From Methanobacterium sp. PtaB.Bin024 (GTDB taxonomy: Archaea > Methanobacteriota > Methanobacteria > Methanobacteriales > Methanobacteriaceae), in assembly GCA_002067065.1 (NCBI GenBank), contig MVPY01000070.1, positions 1 to 37,370 on the forward strand: a DNA stretch of 37,370 bases, in the 5' to 3' direction. Position numbers and translations under genes: made by a program. This document shows positions 9,930-19,425 of this stretch, piece after piece (position 1 is the first letter of the stretch; every line of letters begins with the position of its first letter). The notes beneath the pieces were generated by a model. The model did not search any database. It saw only the letters and a program-made list of their open reading frames with translations, and was not told the DNA's origin.

Positions 9930-10481
9930 TTGGATGATCCAGTTTGCAGTGGGGCAGAATTCGATAAACTGAAAAAACAGCTTTCTTTCAATTTGGCTGA
10001 GAAAAGAGTCATAAAGGATCTCAATATTCAACCTGATGCTTTCATACCAGTCCTTTTCTCCTTGAAATTTGGTGGTGACTGGAGTTTCAAGACCAAAGAT
10101 CTAGAGGCAATGGCAGTAAAGGAGAAGATCACTCGTTTTAATGAAATTGATGGGGAAGGTTACACTCTGGAGAGGGTTACGCTCTTTGTAAACCCCCAAC
10201 TCATCTCTACCCATGGTAAAATTTTGCGTCTGGAAAAATGTGGCACTAAAAATGAACGTGAACTGGTGGAAAGACCTTTCAGGGTCCAACTTGATGCTCA
10301 AGACATTGTAATTGCAGAACTAAATCCTGGCTCCATGGAGATAACACTTAAAAGAATTGAAGGCCCCCTAAGTTTTGAGGGTTCCGCAGCTTATGGGGTT
10401 TCCCATGAGATGGAACACCTGGCAGGGTGTGAACATACTGGGAAGTTCATCTGGGAGTTTGAATACAAACTGAAAGATTAA
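9930..10481 (+). CDS. Peptide-deformylase-like protein
   Basis: A 183-residue protein with the C-terminal signature of peptide deformylase: SHEMEHLAG (His159, Glu160, His163) corresponds to the HExDHLxG zinc motif, and EKCGT (Cys104) takes the place of the EGCLS motif that supplies the third zinc ligand. FVNPQLI and VERPFRVQL between and before them also fit the family. The first deformylase motif (GxGxAAxQ) is not visible, and methanogens initiate translation with unformylated methionine, so the substrate is unlikely to be formyl-Met peptides. Type 3 deformylase homologues are known in archaea. Translation probably starts at TTG 9930: GGTGATC is two bases away and no in-frame ATG precedes it. 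Confidence 0.72.
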   Translation: MDDPVCSGAEFDKLKKQLSFNLAEKRVIKDLNIQPDAFIPVLFSLKFGGDWSFKTKDLEAMAVKEKITRFNEIDGEGYTLERVTLFVNPQLISTHGKILRLEKCGTKNERELVERPFRVQLDAQDIVIAELNPGSMEITLKRIEGPLSFEGSAAYGVSHEMEHLAGCEHTGKFIWEFEYKLKD

Positions 10482-10526
10482 AAATAATTGTTTAAGGTTC
10501 ATTCCAATTAGGGGATTATCGTTCGA

Positions 10527-10745
10527 TTATCCGGGGTAAAGTTTCTTCCCAAACTCTTCTCGTTTTTCGATTTTTCCATCTTCACTGTGGATGAATACTT
10601 CAACATTGTAGCGTTCGCCCTCTTTTTCTGCAAATTCAATGGCTTCTTCTCTGGTATCAAAATGTCCGGAAGCCTTCACTGCTCCGTCCCTTTTAACATC
10701 CCATCCTCCTTTTTTACTGGTAATTACATGTAGATTAGCTGCCAT
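10527..10745 (-). CDS. DUF2188 domain protein
   Basis: A 72-residue protein covered by one DUF2188 domain: HVITSKKGGWDVKRDGAVKASGHFDTREEAIEFAE is the usual pattern of a tryptophan-containing strand pair followed by a threonine-capped helix, then a second half rich in charged residues (VEVFIHSEDGKIEKREEFG). The family is widespread, small and of unknown function. AAAAGAGGTG sits shortly before the ATG and supports the start. It is a single gene, convergent with the deformylase-like gene and divergent from the thermosome gene. Confidence 0.85.
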   Translation of the reverse strand: MAANLHVITSKKGGWDVKRDGAVKASGHFDTREEAIEFAEKEGERYNVEVFIHSEDGKIEKREEFGKKLYPG

Positions 10746-10973
10746 TTTTTCACCTCTTTTCTTTTAAATAAAGGATATAGTACTTTAAATTTATTATGTA
10801 TTATGAGATTTATAGTTGTAGTGATGTAGTCTAATTTTTATTTATTAAATGGTGTTTATTCATTTATTTAGGTAATGTAAGTCTCTAAATTAATTTCAAA
10901 ATACCCTAAATCAATTTCATTATAGTTATTAAGTATTTTTTCATGCTATCAATATGTAAAAAAGGTTGATCAC

Positions 10974-11025
<52 letters not shown>

Positions 11026-11037
11026 GGAGATGATATT

Positions 11038-12684
11038 GTGGCACAATTAGGAGGACAAGGTGGCCAAGGCCAACCTATTATTATAATGCCAGAAGGTTCT
11101 TCTCGAGTTTTAGGAAGAGATGCTCAGAGAATGAATATTATGGCTGGAAAGGTTCTCGCAGAAACCATCAGAACAACTCTAGGTCCAAAAGGTATGGACA
11201 AGATGCTGGTAGATGGTATGGGAGATATCGTAGTAACCAATGACGGTGTGACCATCCTCAAAGAAATGGACATCGAACACCCTGCAGCTAAAATGCTGGT
11301 GGAAGTAGCCAAAACCCAAGAAGATGAAGTGGGAGACGGAACCACCACCGCAGTAATAATTGCAGGAGAACTGCTCAAAAAAGCAGAAGAACTCTTAGAA
11401 CAGGAAATACATCCAACCACCCTGGTAATGGGATACAGGAAAGCAGCAGCTAAGGCACAGGAACTCTTAAATGAAATTTCCATGGATGCCAATGACCCTG
11501 ACACCCTTCAAATGGTGGCAATGACTGCAATGACTGGTAAAGGAACCGAAACTGCCAGAGAACCACTGGCTGAACTGGTGGTCAGTGCAGTGATGCAGGT
11601 GGAAGAAGATGGAAAAGTGGACAAAGACCACATAAACATTCACAGAATTCAGGGTGCAACAGTCAACGACTCCCAGATCGCCAAAGGAGTGGTTATTGAT
11701 AAAAGCAGAGCAGACAACTCCATGCCAAAAAGCATAGAAAACGCTAACATCGCCCTTTTAAAATATCCAATTGAAGTTAAAGACCTGGAAACCGATGCCA
11801 AGATCAAACTCACCGACCCAGCCCAGATGCAGGCCTTCATTGAACAGGAAGAACAGATGGTCAAGGACATGGTGGACCAAATCGTGGCCACTGGTGCAAA
11901 CGTGGTCTTCTGTCAGAAAGGTATTGATGATCTGGCCCAGCACCTGCTTGCCAGGGAAGGAATCATAGCAGTTAAACGCGTAAGAAAATCGGACATGGAA
12001 CGCTTAGGAAAAGCAACCGGCGGACAACTGGTCACCAATATCGAAGATCTAACTTCAGAAGACCTGGGATATGCTGGTAAAGTCTATGAAAAGAAAATCT
12101 TCGATGAAATACTGATCTTCGTGGAAGAATGCAGCGAACCAAAAGCAGTATCCATCATACTACGTGGAAGCACTCGACACGTCGCTGAAGAAGTGGAAAG
12201 AGCAGTTGAAGATGCAATTGGTGTTGTTGCCGCTACATTAGAAGATGGTAAGGTTGTTGCTGGTGGAGGAGCACCGGAAGTAGCTATAGCCAAAGGATTA
12301 AGAGAATACGCTGACACCATCAGTGGCAGAGAACAATTAGCAATCTCAGCCTTTGCCGAAGCCCTGGAAATTGTTCCAAAAACATTGGCTGAAAACGCTG
12401 GAATTGACCAGATAGATGCACTGGTGGACCTACGCGCAGCCCATGAACAGAATCATCTAATTGGACTGAACGTTTTCAAGGGTGAAGTTGTTGATATGAG
12501 GGATGAAAAGGTTATTGAACCACGCCGAGTTAAAAAACAGGCCATCCAATCAGCAGCTGAAGCAGCCGAGATGATCCTGCGTATCGATGATATGATTGCT
12601 TCCACTGGACCATCCGAACCTGACATGGAAGGTATGGGTGGAATGCCTGGTGGAATGCCTGGTGGAATGCCACCAATGATGTAA
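11038..12684 (+). CDS. thsA: Thermosome subunit (group II chaperonin)
   Basis: A 548-residue subunit of the archaeal HSP60/CCT-type chaperonin, which forms an ATP-driven double ring folding cytosolic proteins. Nucleotide-binding segments are visible (TTLGPKGMDKML, VTNDGVTIL, GDGTTT at residues 99-104, and GGGAPEVAIAKGLREYA near the C-terminal equatorial domain). The tail is a repeated Gly-Gly-Met-Pro run ending PPMM, typical of group II chaperonins. Translation begins at GTG, positioned by AAGGAGATGAT. It is monocistronic, with its own strong TATA box and a hairpin plus oligo-T terminator overlapping its stop codon. Whether this is the alpha or another paralogue cannot be decided here, so the symbol is provisional. 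Confidence 0.96.
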   Translation: MAQLGGQGGQGQPIIIMPEGSSRVLGRDAQRMNIMAGKVLAETIRTTLGPKGMDKMLVDGMGDIVVTNDGVTILKEMDIEHPAAKMLVEVAKTQEDEVGDGTTTAVIIAGELLKKAEELLEQEIHPTTLVMGYRKAAAKAQELLNEISMDANDPDTLQMVAMTAMTGKGTETAREPLAELVVSAVMQVEEDGKVDKDHINIHRIQGATVNDSQIAKGVVIDKSRADNSMPKSIENANIALLKYPIEVKDLETDAKIKLTDPAQMQAFIEQEEQMVKDMVDQIVATGANVVFCQKGIDDLAQHLLAREGIIAVKRVRKSDMERLGKATGGQLVTNIEDLTSEDLGYAGKVYEKKIFDEILIFVEECSEPKAVSIILRGSTRHVAEEVERAVEDAIGVVAATLEDGKVVAGGGAPEVAIAKGLREYADTISGREQLAISAFAEALEIVPKTLAENAGIDQIDALVDLRAAHEQNHLIGLNVFKGEVVDMRDEKVIEPRRVKKQAIQSAAEAAEMILRIDDMIASTGPSEPDMEGMGGMPGGMPGGMPPMM

Positions 12685-12718
12685 GTCAAAGTGACTTACT
12701 TTTTTTTTATTTTTTTTC
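12681..12718 (+). terminator. Hairpin/oligo-T terminator of the thermosome gene
   Basis: GTAAGTCA (12681-12688) pairs perfectly with TGACTTAC (12692-12699) across an AAG loop, followed at once by nine T residues and, after one A, another T-run. The TAA stop codon lies within the left arm. It has the form of a bacterial intrinsic terminator, and T-runs also terminate archaeal RNA polymerase. Confidence 0.8.
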
Positions 12719-12841
12719 TGAACTTTTAATTCGTGCCTGCAATTTTTAAGGATTCTATACTCTATTTTGAAAAACAATTAAAATAATGAATATATATTCA
12801 GAATTAAGGCTGTGTGCAGGCAGAAATCCATAAAAATCGTC

Positions 12842-12855
12842 TTAGGTTATCCTAA
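12842..12855. promoter_or_regulatory. Upstream DtxR-type operator (feo locus)
   Basis: TTAGGTTATCCTAA has perfect five-base arms (TTAGG/CCTAA) and matches the core of DtxR/IdeR operators. It ends two bases before the TATA region, so a bound repressor would cover the BRE position and block TBP/TFB. Confidence 0.75.
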
Positions 12856-12856
12856 C

Positions 12857-12869
12857 TTTTATATACTTT
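12857..12869 (+). promoter_or_regulatory. TATA box of the feo operon
   Basis: TTTTATATACTTT lies between two DtxR-type palindromes. The expected start point, about 25 nt downstream, falls within the second palindrome, giving a very short or absent leader. Confidence 0.65.
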
Positions 12870-12882
12870 AAAATCAAACTTG

Positions 12883-12899
12883 TTTTAGGTGAACCTAAA

Positions 12900-12900
<1 letters not shown>
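12883..12900. promoter_or_regulatory. Second DtxR-type operator abutting the start codon
   Basis: TTTTAGGTGAACCTAAAA is a perfect 8-2-8 palindrome. Its last A is the A of the regulator's ATG, and its centre contains AGGTGA, the likely ribosome binding site. One sequence can thus serve as operator, start-site region and translation signal. Confidence 0.8.
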
Positions 12901-13656
<756 letters not shown>

Positions 13657-13664
<8 letters not shown>

Positions 13665-15678
13665 GATCCCGGATTGTATTGAAAAAGAAGAGTATGAAAA
13701 GAGTCTTTCACAAAAAAAAGAACTACAAAAACCATGTGAAGATAAGGTATCATCAGAGACTTGTGATATTACCATTGCCCTGGCTGGAAACGCTAATGTG
13801 GGTAAAAGTGTTATTTTTAACTATTTAACCGGATCCGACCAGGTGGTGGGGAACTGGCCGGGTAAGACAGTGAAACGTGCCGAAGGAAATCTTTTCTACC
13901 AAGGTCATAAAATCCATATAATAGACTTACCTGGCATATATTCCTTTTCAACTTTTTCCATGGAAGAGATTGTATCCAGGGAATACATAGCTTGTGAAAA
14001 ACCAGAAATTGTAATCAATGTCTTGGATGCATCTGTACTTGAGAGGAACCTTTTTTTCACCCTGCAGTTAATGGAAATGGAAGTTCCAATGGTGGTGTGT
14101 GTTAATCAGATGGATATTGCCCGGCAAAAGGGCTACGATATTGACACTGAGAAGTTGGAAAAAGCACTTGGTGTTCCAGTAGTCCCAACAGTGGCAGTTA
14201 CTGGTGAAGGATTACAAAAACTCGTAAAAGAAGCAATGAATGTTGCTAAAACCAAAAATCAAAAAAATATAATCGAATATGGGGGAGAGGTTGAAAAAAC
14301 CATTAAAAGCCTTGAAAATTTCCTGAAAGCTGAAAAGGTTGATGTGGGATATTCTAACCGTTGGGTGGCTATAAAGCTCTTGGAAAATGATCCTGAAATC
14401 AACAAGATCGTTCAATCTGAATCTGTTCGAGCAATTCAGTTTGCCAATCATCTGGCACTTGAACTGGAAAAGATCCATGATGAGCCCTCCTTTGCAATCA
14501 TGGCTTCTGAAAGATATGCACTGGCAAGTAAAATAGCTGCAGGAGCTCAAAATCAGACTAAATTCAAAATAACATTATCTGAGAAAGTGGATAAAATATT
14601 AATCCACCCTGTTTATGGTTATTTTACTTCTGCTCTGGTTATTATTGGTTTGTTGGTATGGACATTTATCATTGGAAATTTTCTCTCCGGCATAATCACT
14701 GATGTCATGGGGTTTTTCCAACCAGTTGACCCTGCTTTATCTGGCCCGGTACTTGCCGTTTTATGGAATGGTGCATTTGGTGGTCTGGTTGCTGGTTTAA
14801 CTTTAATTGTTCCTTTTATAATTCCATTTTATATACTACTGTCCTACATTCAGAACTCTGGTCTTTTAACCAGGGTTGCATTTATGATGGATAGTTTTAT
14901 GCAAAAAATAGGTTTACATGGTAAAGCATTGATCCCATTGATATTAGGTTATGGTTGCAGTGTGCCTGCTATTGACAGTACTCGTATATTGGAAACTAAA
15001 AGGGAACGTCTTTTAGCGGCATTTGCCATAACATTTGCACCCTGTTCTGCAAGAACTATCATCATATTAAGCTTAGTAGCGGTCTTTGTCAGTATATGGT
15101 GGGCTCTGGCACTTTATGTTTTGGATTTAGTTATAATCTTCATAATGGGAAAATTAGCCTTAAAAGCCATGCCTGGCGAATCTACTTCTCTTATTATGGA
15201 AATGCACTCTTTAAGAATTCCATCTTCACCTGTTATTCTTAAAGACACATGGAACCGAACTAAATCTTTAGCTTATCTTGTATTCCCTGTTTTCATAATA
15301 GGAAGTGCAGTAATCCAGTTATTTTATGTATTGGGAGTCTTAGAACCAATAAGTAATTTTATGATGCCATTGACTGTGGGATGGTTAAAACTACCTGCCT
15401 TTGCAGGCATACTACTCCTTGTGGGAATAGTGCGTAAGGAGTTTGTTTTACTGACACTGGTATCATTTGTGGGAACTGATCTTTCCCTTGCACTTACTTC
15501 CTCCCAGTTCATTGTTTTGGCATTAATTGGGATGTTATATCTGCCCTGTTTATCAACACTAAGTATATTGATCCGGGAATTTGGAGTAAAAGCAGCCAGT
15601 GTAATTTCGGCTGCTAATCTAATAACCGCATTTATCGTTGGAGGTATTGTAGCTCATGTTTTATCATTTTTCGCATAA
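13657..15678 (+). CDS. feoB: Ferrous iron transport protein B
   Basis: A 673-residue GTPase-coupled Fe(II) transporter of the cytoplasmic membrane. The N-terminal G domain has G1 GNANVGKS (44-51), G2 GNWPGKTVKRAEG, G3 DLPG (90-93) and G4 NQMD (150-153). The membrane part starts near residue 314 and carries the two Gate regions, including GYGCSVPAIDSTRILETKRERLLAAFAITFAPCSAR with its conserved cysteines. The frame is open upstream to 13609, but GGAG at 13644-13647 fits the ATG at 13657, overlapping the regulator stop by 8 nt and implying translational coupling. No separate feoA or feoC is present; the FeoA-like domain is at the end of the regulator. Confidence 0.95.
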
Positions 15679-15751
15679 TAAATTGTATAATTTTTCTTTA
15701 AAATGGAATGTTAATCTGATGAATAGATAGTATAATAAGGTGAAAATGAAA

Positions 15752-16444
15752 ATGAAATGGTTGTTAGTTGTAATTGCAATTGTGGCGGTTATAGTAGGTT
15801 ATTCTGTTATTACAGTCTCTAATGGCCCAATTGCTCCTTTAGGGCGAGTTGCATTTGTAAAATTAGCAAATCCAGATTTTTATCCAGGACACCCTCACTC
15901 ACAGTTTTTAGCTGAGTATGCTGAGGTAAAAGGGTCAAAAACTGCCCTGGTCTGTCACTTTGGAGGTAGCTCCAATTACCGAAGTTACCAGGATGGAGAT
16001 GTGTTCATCATTGAACTTGCCTTCATAGACACCAATGGAACCGGTGCTGCAGGTGACACAAATTACTGGGATTCTTTTAAAATTGCTTTATTCGGTGTTC
16101 CTGATGGCAGATATAAATATAAGTCAGATGGAATTGTGTTTGATACGTATGATGAAGCAATGGACCATGTATACACTCTTGCACGTGAACATGGCCAGGA
16201 AGGTCAGATTCCTATGGTATGGCATGGTGATGCAAGGAAGGGTAATCCAGTGTTTATTCAGGGATGTGGATTCCCATTGTATTTCCAGATTTTACGAAAG
16301 ACCTATGGAATAATACCTGCTTATGTCTATACTTTAGGTGGAATGTTATTTCCCTATGTGAATAATCCATACAGAGCTTATGAGTTGTTAAATGCCACTG
16401 AACTACAGAGGATGTACACTGCTGGTGAATTGGATTACACATAA
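15752..16444 (+). CDS. Membrane-anchored extracytoplasmic protein, function unknown
   Basis: A protein of about 230 residues that I do not recognise. An N-terminal hydrophobic segment (WLLVVIAIVAVIVGYSVITV) after a basic start is a signal anchor, so the rest probably faces outside. The body is rich in aromatic and glycine residues (GGSSNYRSYQDGDVFIIELAF, NPVFIQGCGFPLYF) without a clear catalytic motif. AAGGTGA at 15737-15743 is best placed for the ATG at 15752, although GTG 15740 and ATG 15746 are in frame. It starts 73 nt after feoB on the same strand, so a role beside iron uptake is possible, but TATA-like sequence in the gap could give it its own promoter. Confidence 0.75.
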   Translation: MKWLLVVIAIVAVIVGYSVITVSNGPIAPLGRVAFVKLANPDFYPGHPHSQFLAEYAEVKGSKTALVCHFGGSSNYRSYQDGDVFIIELAFIDTNGTGAAGDTNYWDSFKIALFGVPDGRYKYKSDGIVFDTYDEAMDHVYTLAREHGQEGQIPMVWHGDARKGNPVFIQGCGFPLYFQILRKTYGIIPAYVYTLGGMLFPYVNNPYRAYELLNATELQRMYTAGELDYT

Positions 16445-16501
16445 ATAGATGAAAGTTTAATATTTATATCTTAAAACGTATTATGTGTTGTTCAACTAAA
16501 T

Positions 16502-16572
16502 ATTTATAATGATTAATCATCATTTATAATGATTAATAATAGTAAAATATATATACTAAGAAGAACTTAGTA
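16502..16572 (+). promoter_or_regulatory. Palindrome-rich promoter of the acetate genes
   Basis: From upstream to downstream: ATGATTAATCAT (16509-16520), a perfect 12-bp palindrome; a second copy with one mismatch (16529-16540) exactly 20 bp on, each within a 16-bp direct repeat (16502-16517, 16522-16537); a TATA box AAAATATATATAC (about 16543-16555); and TACTAAG/CTTAGTA (16554-16572), a perfect 7-5-7 inverted repeat just before the expected start point. The pattern suggests paired sites upstream of TATA for one factor and a repressor site downstream. Confidence 0.55.
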
Positions 16573-16622
16573 ACAACCACAGTTAAAAACAGCTTTAATA
16601 AGGATAAAAAGGCGTGAGAATA

Positions 16623-18527
16623 ATGGTACGTGATACCACAGTACTTCTTGATGAAAGAAGAGTTTTTGAACCAAGTGAAGAGATCAAAAAACGAGCCCTG
16701 ATAAAAAATTGGGATGAAGCAATTGAAAAGGGCAAAGACATCGAAAAATACTGGTCAGATAATGCTGAGCAATTTGAATGGTTCCAAAAATGGGACAAAG
16801 TCCTTGATGATTCTAACAAACCATTTTATAAATGGTTCGTAAATGGAAAAATAAACCTGGCCTACAACGCAGTTGACCGGTGGATTGAAACTGAGAAACG
16901 AAACCAGGTAGCAATCATTTACATAAATGAACGAGGAGAAGAGAAAAAAATAACATTCTACGAGCTTTACATCCAGGTAAACAAGCTGGCCAATGCCCTT
17001 ATAAATCTGGGAGTTAAAAAAGGCGACACTGTATCTACCTACATGCCCATGTGTCCAGAACTTCTAATTGCACTACTGGCCTGTACCAAAATTGGAGCAG
17101 TTCACAGTGTCATCTACTCTGGTCTGAGTGTTGGTGCCTTTGTAGAACGTATCAATGATGCCAAAGCCAAAGTACTCTTCACAGCTGATGGAACATACAG
17201 AAGAGGAAAAGTCATTAACCTGAAATCCATTGCTGATGAAGCCATCTTACAGTGCCCCACAGTGGAAACAATTGTAGTTGTTAACCACACCGGAACTCCC
17301 ATTGAAATATCAGAATTATCAGGAAGAGAAATCTTCTATGACCGACTGGTGGAAGGTGAATCAGCATACTGCGAACCAGAACCCATGGATTCAGAGGATC
17401 CCCTTTTCATCCTATACACATCTGGAAGCACAGGAAAACCCAAAGGTGTAGTGCACACCACAGCAGGATACATGGTGGGAGTTGCAACCACAACCCGCCT
17501 CATATTTGACATCCACGACGACGACCTGTGGTGGTGTACTGGAGATATTGGATGGATAACCGGTCACAGCTATGTGCTCTACGGACCACTACTCTTGGGA
17601 ACCACAACTGTAGTATATGAAGGAGCACCAGACTACCCTGATCCTGGTGTATGGTGGAAGATCGTAGAAAAATATGGTGTAACCAAATTCTACACCGCAC
17701 CAACAGCCATCAGACACCTTATGAGATTCGGAATCAGATACACCAACCTCTACAACCTGGATTCCCTGCGAATACTGGGCACAGTGGGAGAACCCATGAA
17801 CCCTGAAGCATGGATGTGGTACTACAAAAACGTGGGCAAGGAAAAATGCCCCATAATGGACACCTGGTGGCAGACTGAAACAGGAATGCACCTCATATCA
17901 CCAATACCCATATCCCCTCTTAAACCAGGATCAGCCACCCGAGCATTTCCTGGAATCGATGCTGATGTAGTTGATGAAGAAGGCAACCCAGTACCAGAAG
18001 GAAAAGGAGGATACCTGGTTATTAAAAAACCATGGCCAGCAATGTTCCGCAGCCTCTATAAAGATGAGGAACGTTTCCTTGATGTTTACTGGAAAACATT
18101 CCCAGGATGCGTCTATCGGGCAGGAGACATGGTACGCAGAGATGAAGATGGATACTTCTGGATACAGGGACGAAGTGACGACGTTCTCAAGATTGCAGGG
18201 CACCGTATCGGCTCAGCAGAAGTTGAATCTGCATTTGTTGCGCATCCTGCAGTTGCTGAAGCAGCAGTCATCGGAAGATCCGACCCCATTAAGGGAGAAG
18301 TTATTAAGGCCTTCGTAATACTCAAAGAAGGATACGAACTCAAAACACAGCTCATTGAGGATCTTAAAAAACATGTACGTCACGAACTGGGACCAGTGGC
18401 AGTACTTGGTGAAATCGTGCAGGTGGACAAACTACCCAAAACCAGAAGTGGTAAAATCATGCGCAGAATCCTCCGGGCCCAGGAAATGGGTGAGGATCTG
18501 GGAGACACATCCACACTGGAAGAATAA
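16623..18527 (+). CDS. acs: Acetate--CoA ligase (AMP-forming)
   Basis: A 634-residue acetyl-CoA synthetase that activates acetate through acetyl-AMP to acetyl-CoA, allowing acetate assimilation. The P-loop-like YTSGSTGKPKG is at residues 265-275, the acetyl pocket and motif region has DTWWQTETG, the hinge region has GRSDDVLKIAGHRIGSAEVE, and the catalytic C-terminal lysine that can be acetylated is Lys611 in KTRSGKIMRR. Length is standard. A GTG at 16614 in the same frame is an alternative start; the ATG at 16623 gives the usual family beginning. No deacetylase or acetyltransferase gene is adjacent. The next gene encodes an acetate transporter on the same strand. Confidence 0.95.
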   Translation: MVRDTTVLLDERRVFEPSEEIKKRALIKNWDEAIEKGKDIEKYWSDNAEQFEWFQKWDKVLDDSNKPFYKWFVNGKINLAYNAVDRWIETEKRNQVAIIYINERGEEKKITFYELYIQVNKLANALINLGVKKGDTVSTYMPMCPELLIALLACTKIGAVHSVIYSGLSVGAFVERINDAKAKVLFTADGTYRRGKVINLKSIADEAILQCPTVETIVVVNHTGTPIEISELSGREIFYDRLVEGESAYCEPEPMDSEDPLFILYTSGSTGKPKGVVHTTAGYMVGVATTTRLIFDIHDDDLWWCTGDIGWITGHSYVLYGPLLLGTTTVVYEGAPDYPDPGVWWKIVEKYGVTKFYTAPTAIRHLMRFGIRYTNLYNLDSLRILGTVGEPMNPEAWMWYYKNVGKEKCPIMDTWWQTETGMHLISPIPISPLKPGSATRAFPGIDADVVDEEGNPVPEGKGGYLVIKKPWPAMFRSLYKDEERFLDVYWKTFPGCVYRAGDMVRRDEDGYFWIQGRSDDVLKIAGHRIGSAEVESAFVAHPAVAEAAVIGRSDPIKGEVIKAFVILKEGYELKTQLIEDLKKHVRHELGPVAVLGEIVQVDKLPKTRSGKIMRRILRAQEMGEDLGDTSTLEE

Positions 18528-18666
18528 AAAAAACTTCGAAAAACTGCAAGAATATAAAAAAAATGGAAGAATAGAAACTTGCAATAATAAAAAAAATCTC
18601 AATAACAGGAAATAAATAAAAAAAGGAGATGATTTACATTAGATAAAAACCCTTAGGGGTGATAGT

Positions 18667-19245
18667 ATGGAAGAAAACAAAAAATCAGTCATGATAGAAG
18701 ATTTAACAGCCAACCCGGCACCTTTAGGGCTGTTAGGGTTTGGTTTGACCACAGTGCTGTTGAATGTCCATAATGCAGGGCTTTTCCCAATGAACAGTAT
18801 GATACTGGCCATGGGAATAGCCTATGGGGGCATTGCCCAGATAATGGCCTGTGCCATGGAATACAAGAAAGGCAACACCTTCGGAACTGTTGCCTTCGGA
18901 TCATATGGGCTCTTCTGGTGGAGCTTCGTACTTCTCCTGGTACTCCCACAGATGAAACTGGCAGCAGCCCCTGATGCAATGGCACTGGCATCATACCTAG
19001 TCATGTGGGGATTATTCACCCTGGTAATGTTCATCGGAACCCTGAAACTTGGCCGCGGACTACAGGTAATCTTCGGTGCACTGGCAGTACTGTTCTTCCT
19101 ACTGGCAATAGGGGAAGTAACTGGTAATGCAACAATAAGCCTGATAGCCGGCTATGAAGGAATATTCACAGGATTTGCTGCAGTTTATGTAGGCCTGGCA
19201 GAGGTCCTGAATGAAACCTATGGGAGGGATATTGTACCCACCTAA
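18667..19245 (+). CDS. Acetate uptake transporter, GPR1/FUN34/SatP family
   Basis: A 192-residue inner-membrane protein with six predicted helices and the family signature NPAPLGL at residues 16-22, followed by GFGLTTVLLNVHNAGLF. Family members (E. coli SatP, archaeal and fungal homologues) carry acetate or succinate, often as hexamers. It lies 139 nt after acs on the same strand, so import and activation of acetate are probably coordinated. GGGGTGAT sits a few bases before the ATG. The leader also contains a second strong ribosome-site sequence, AAGGAGATGAT at 18623-18633, with no usable start codon after it. Transcription probably ends at the hairpins that follow. Confidence 0.92.
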   Translation: MEENKKSVMIEDLTANPAPLGLLGFGLTTVLLNVHNAGLFPMNSMILAMGIAYGGIAQIMACAMEYKKGNTFGTVAFGSYGLFWWSFVLLLVLPQMKLAAAPDAMALASYLVMWGLFTLVMFIGTLKLGRGLQVIFGALAVLFFLLAIGEVTGNATISLIAGYEGIFTGFAAVYVGLAEVLNETYGRDIVPT

Positions 19246-19267
19246 AAAACAGACATGACATCAAATT

Positions 19268-19308
19268 TATTTAAATAGCACACCGCCTCCGAAAGGGCTA
19301 TTTAAATA
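19268..19308 (+). terminator. First of two hairpins after the acetate transporter
   Basis: TATTTAAATAGC (19268-19279) pairs perfectly with GCTATTTAAATA (19297-19308), a 12-bp stem enclosing a 17-nt GC-rich loop that contains a further CCT/AGG pairing. It lies 22 nt past the transporter stop. It could be part of a double terminator or a 3' RNA stability element. Confidence 0.6.
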
Positions 19309-19311
19309 CGA

Positions 19312-19350
19312 GCTTTCCCTGGTAGTTCCAGGGGAAGCCTATTTTTTTTA
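19312..19350 (+). terminator. Second hairpin with oligo-T, terminator of the acetate unit
   Basis: GCTTTCCCTGG (19312-19322) pairs with CCAGGGGAAGC (19328-19338), 11 pairs including one G-T, with a five-base loop, followed by a run of T residues from 19342. It has the form of an intrinsic terminator on the plus strand, between the convergent transporter and GMC genes. Confidence 0.75.
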
Positions 19351-19425
19351 TTATTTACAAGCATATTTTTGTATTGATATAACAAAACAAAAAATCAGTT
19401 TTTTTTTAAATGGTTTTTAGTAATA

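Noticed and set aside
10513..10532. GGATTATCG/CGATTATCC near-palindrome at the end of the DUF2188 gene
   Set aside because: The central base pair is mismatched, the loop is only two bases, and no T-run follows on the relevant strand, so neither terminator nor operator is supported.
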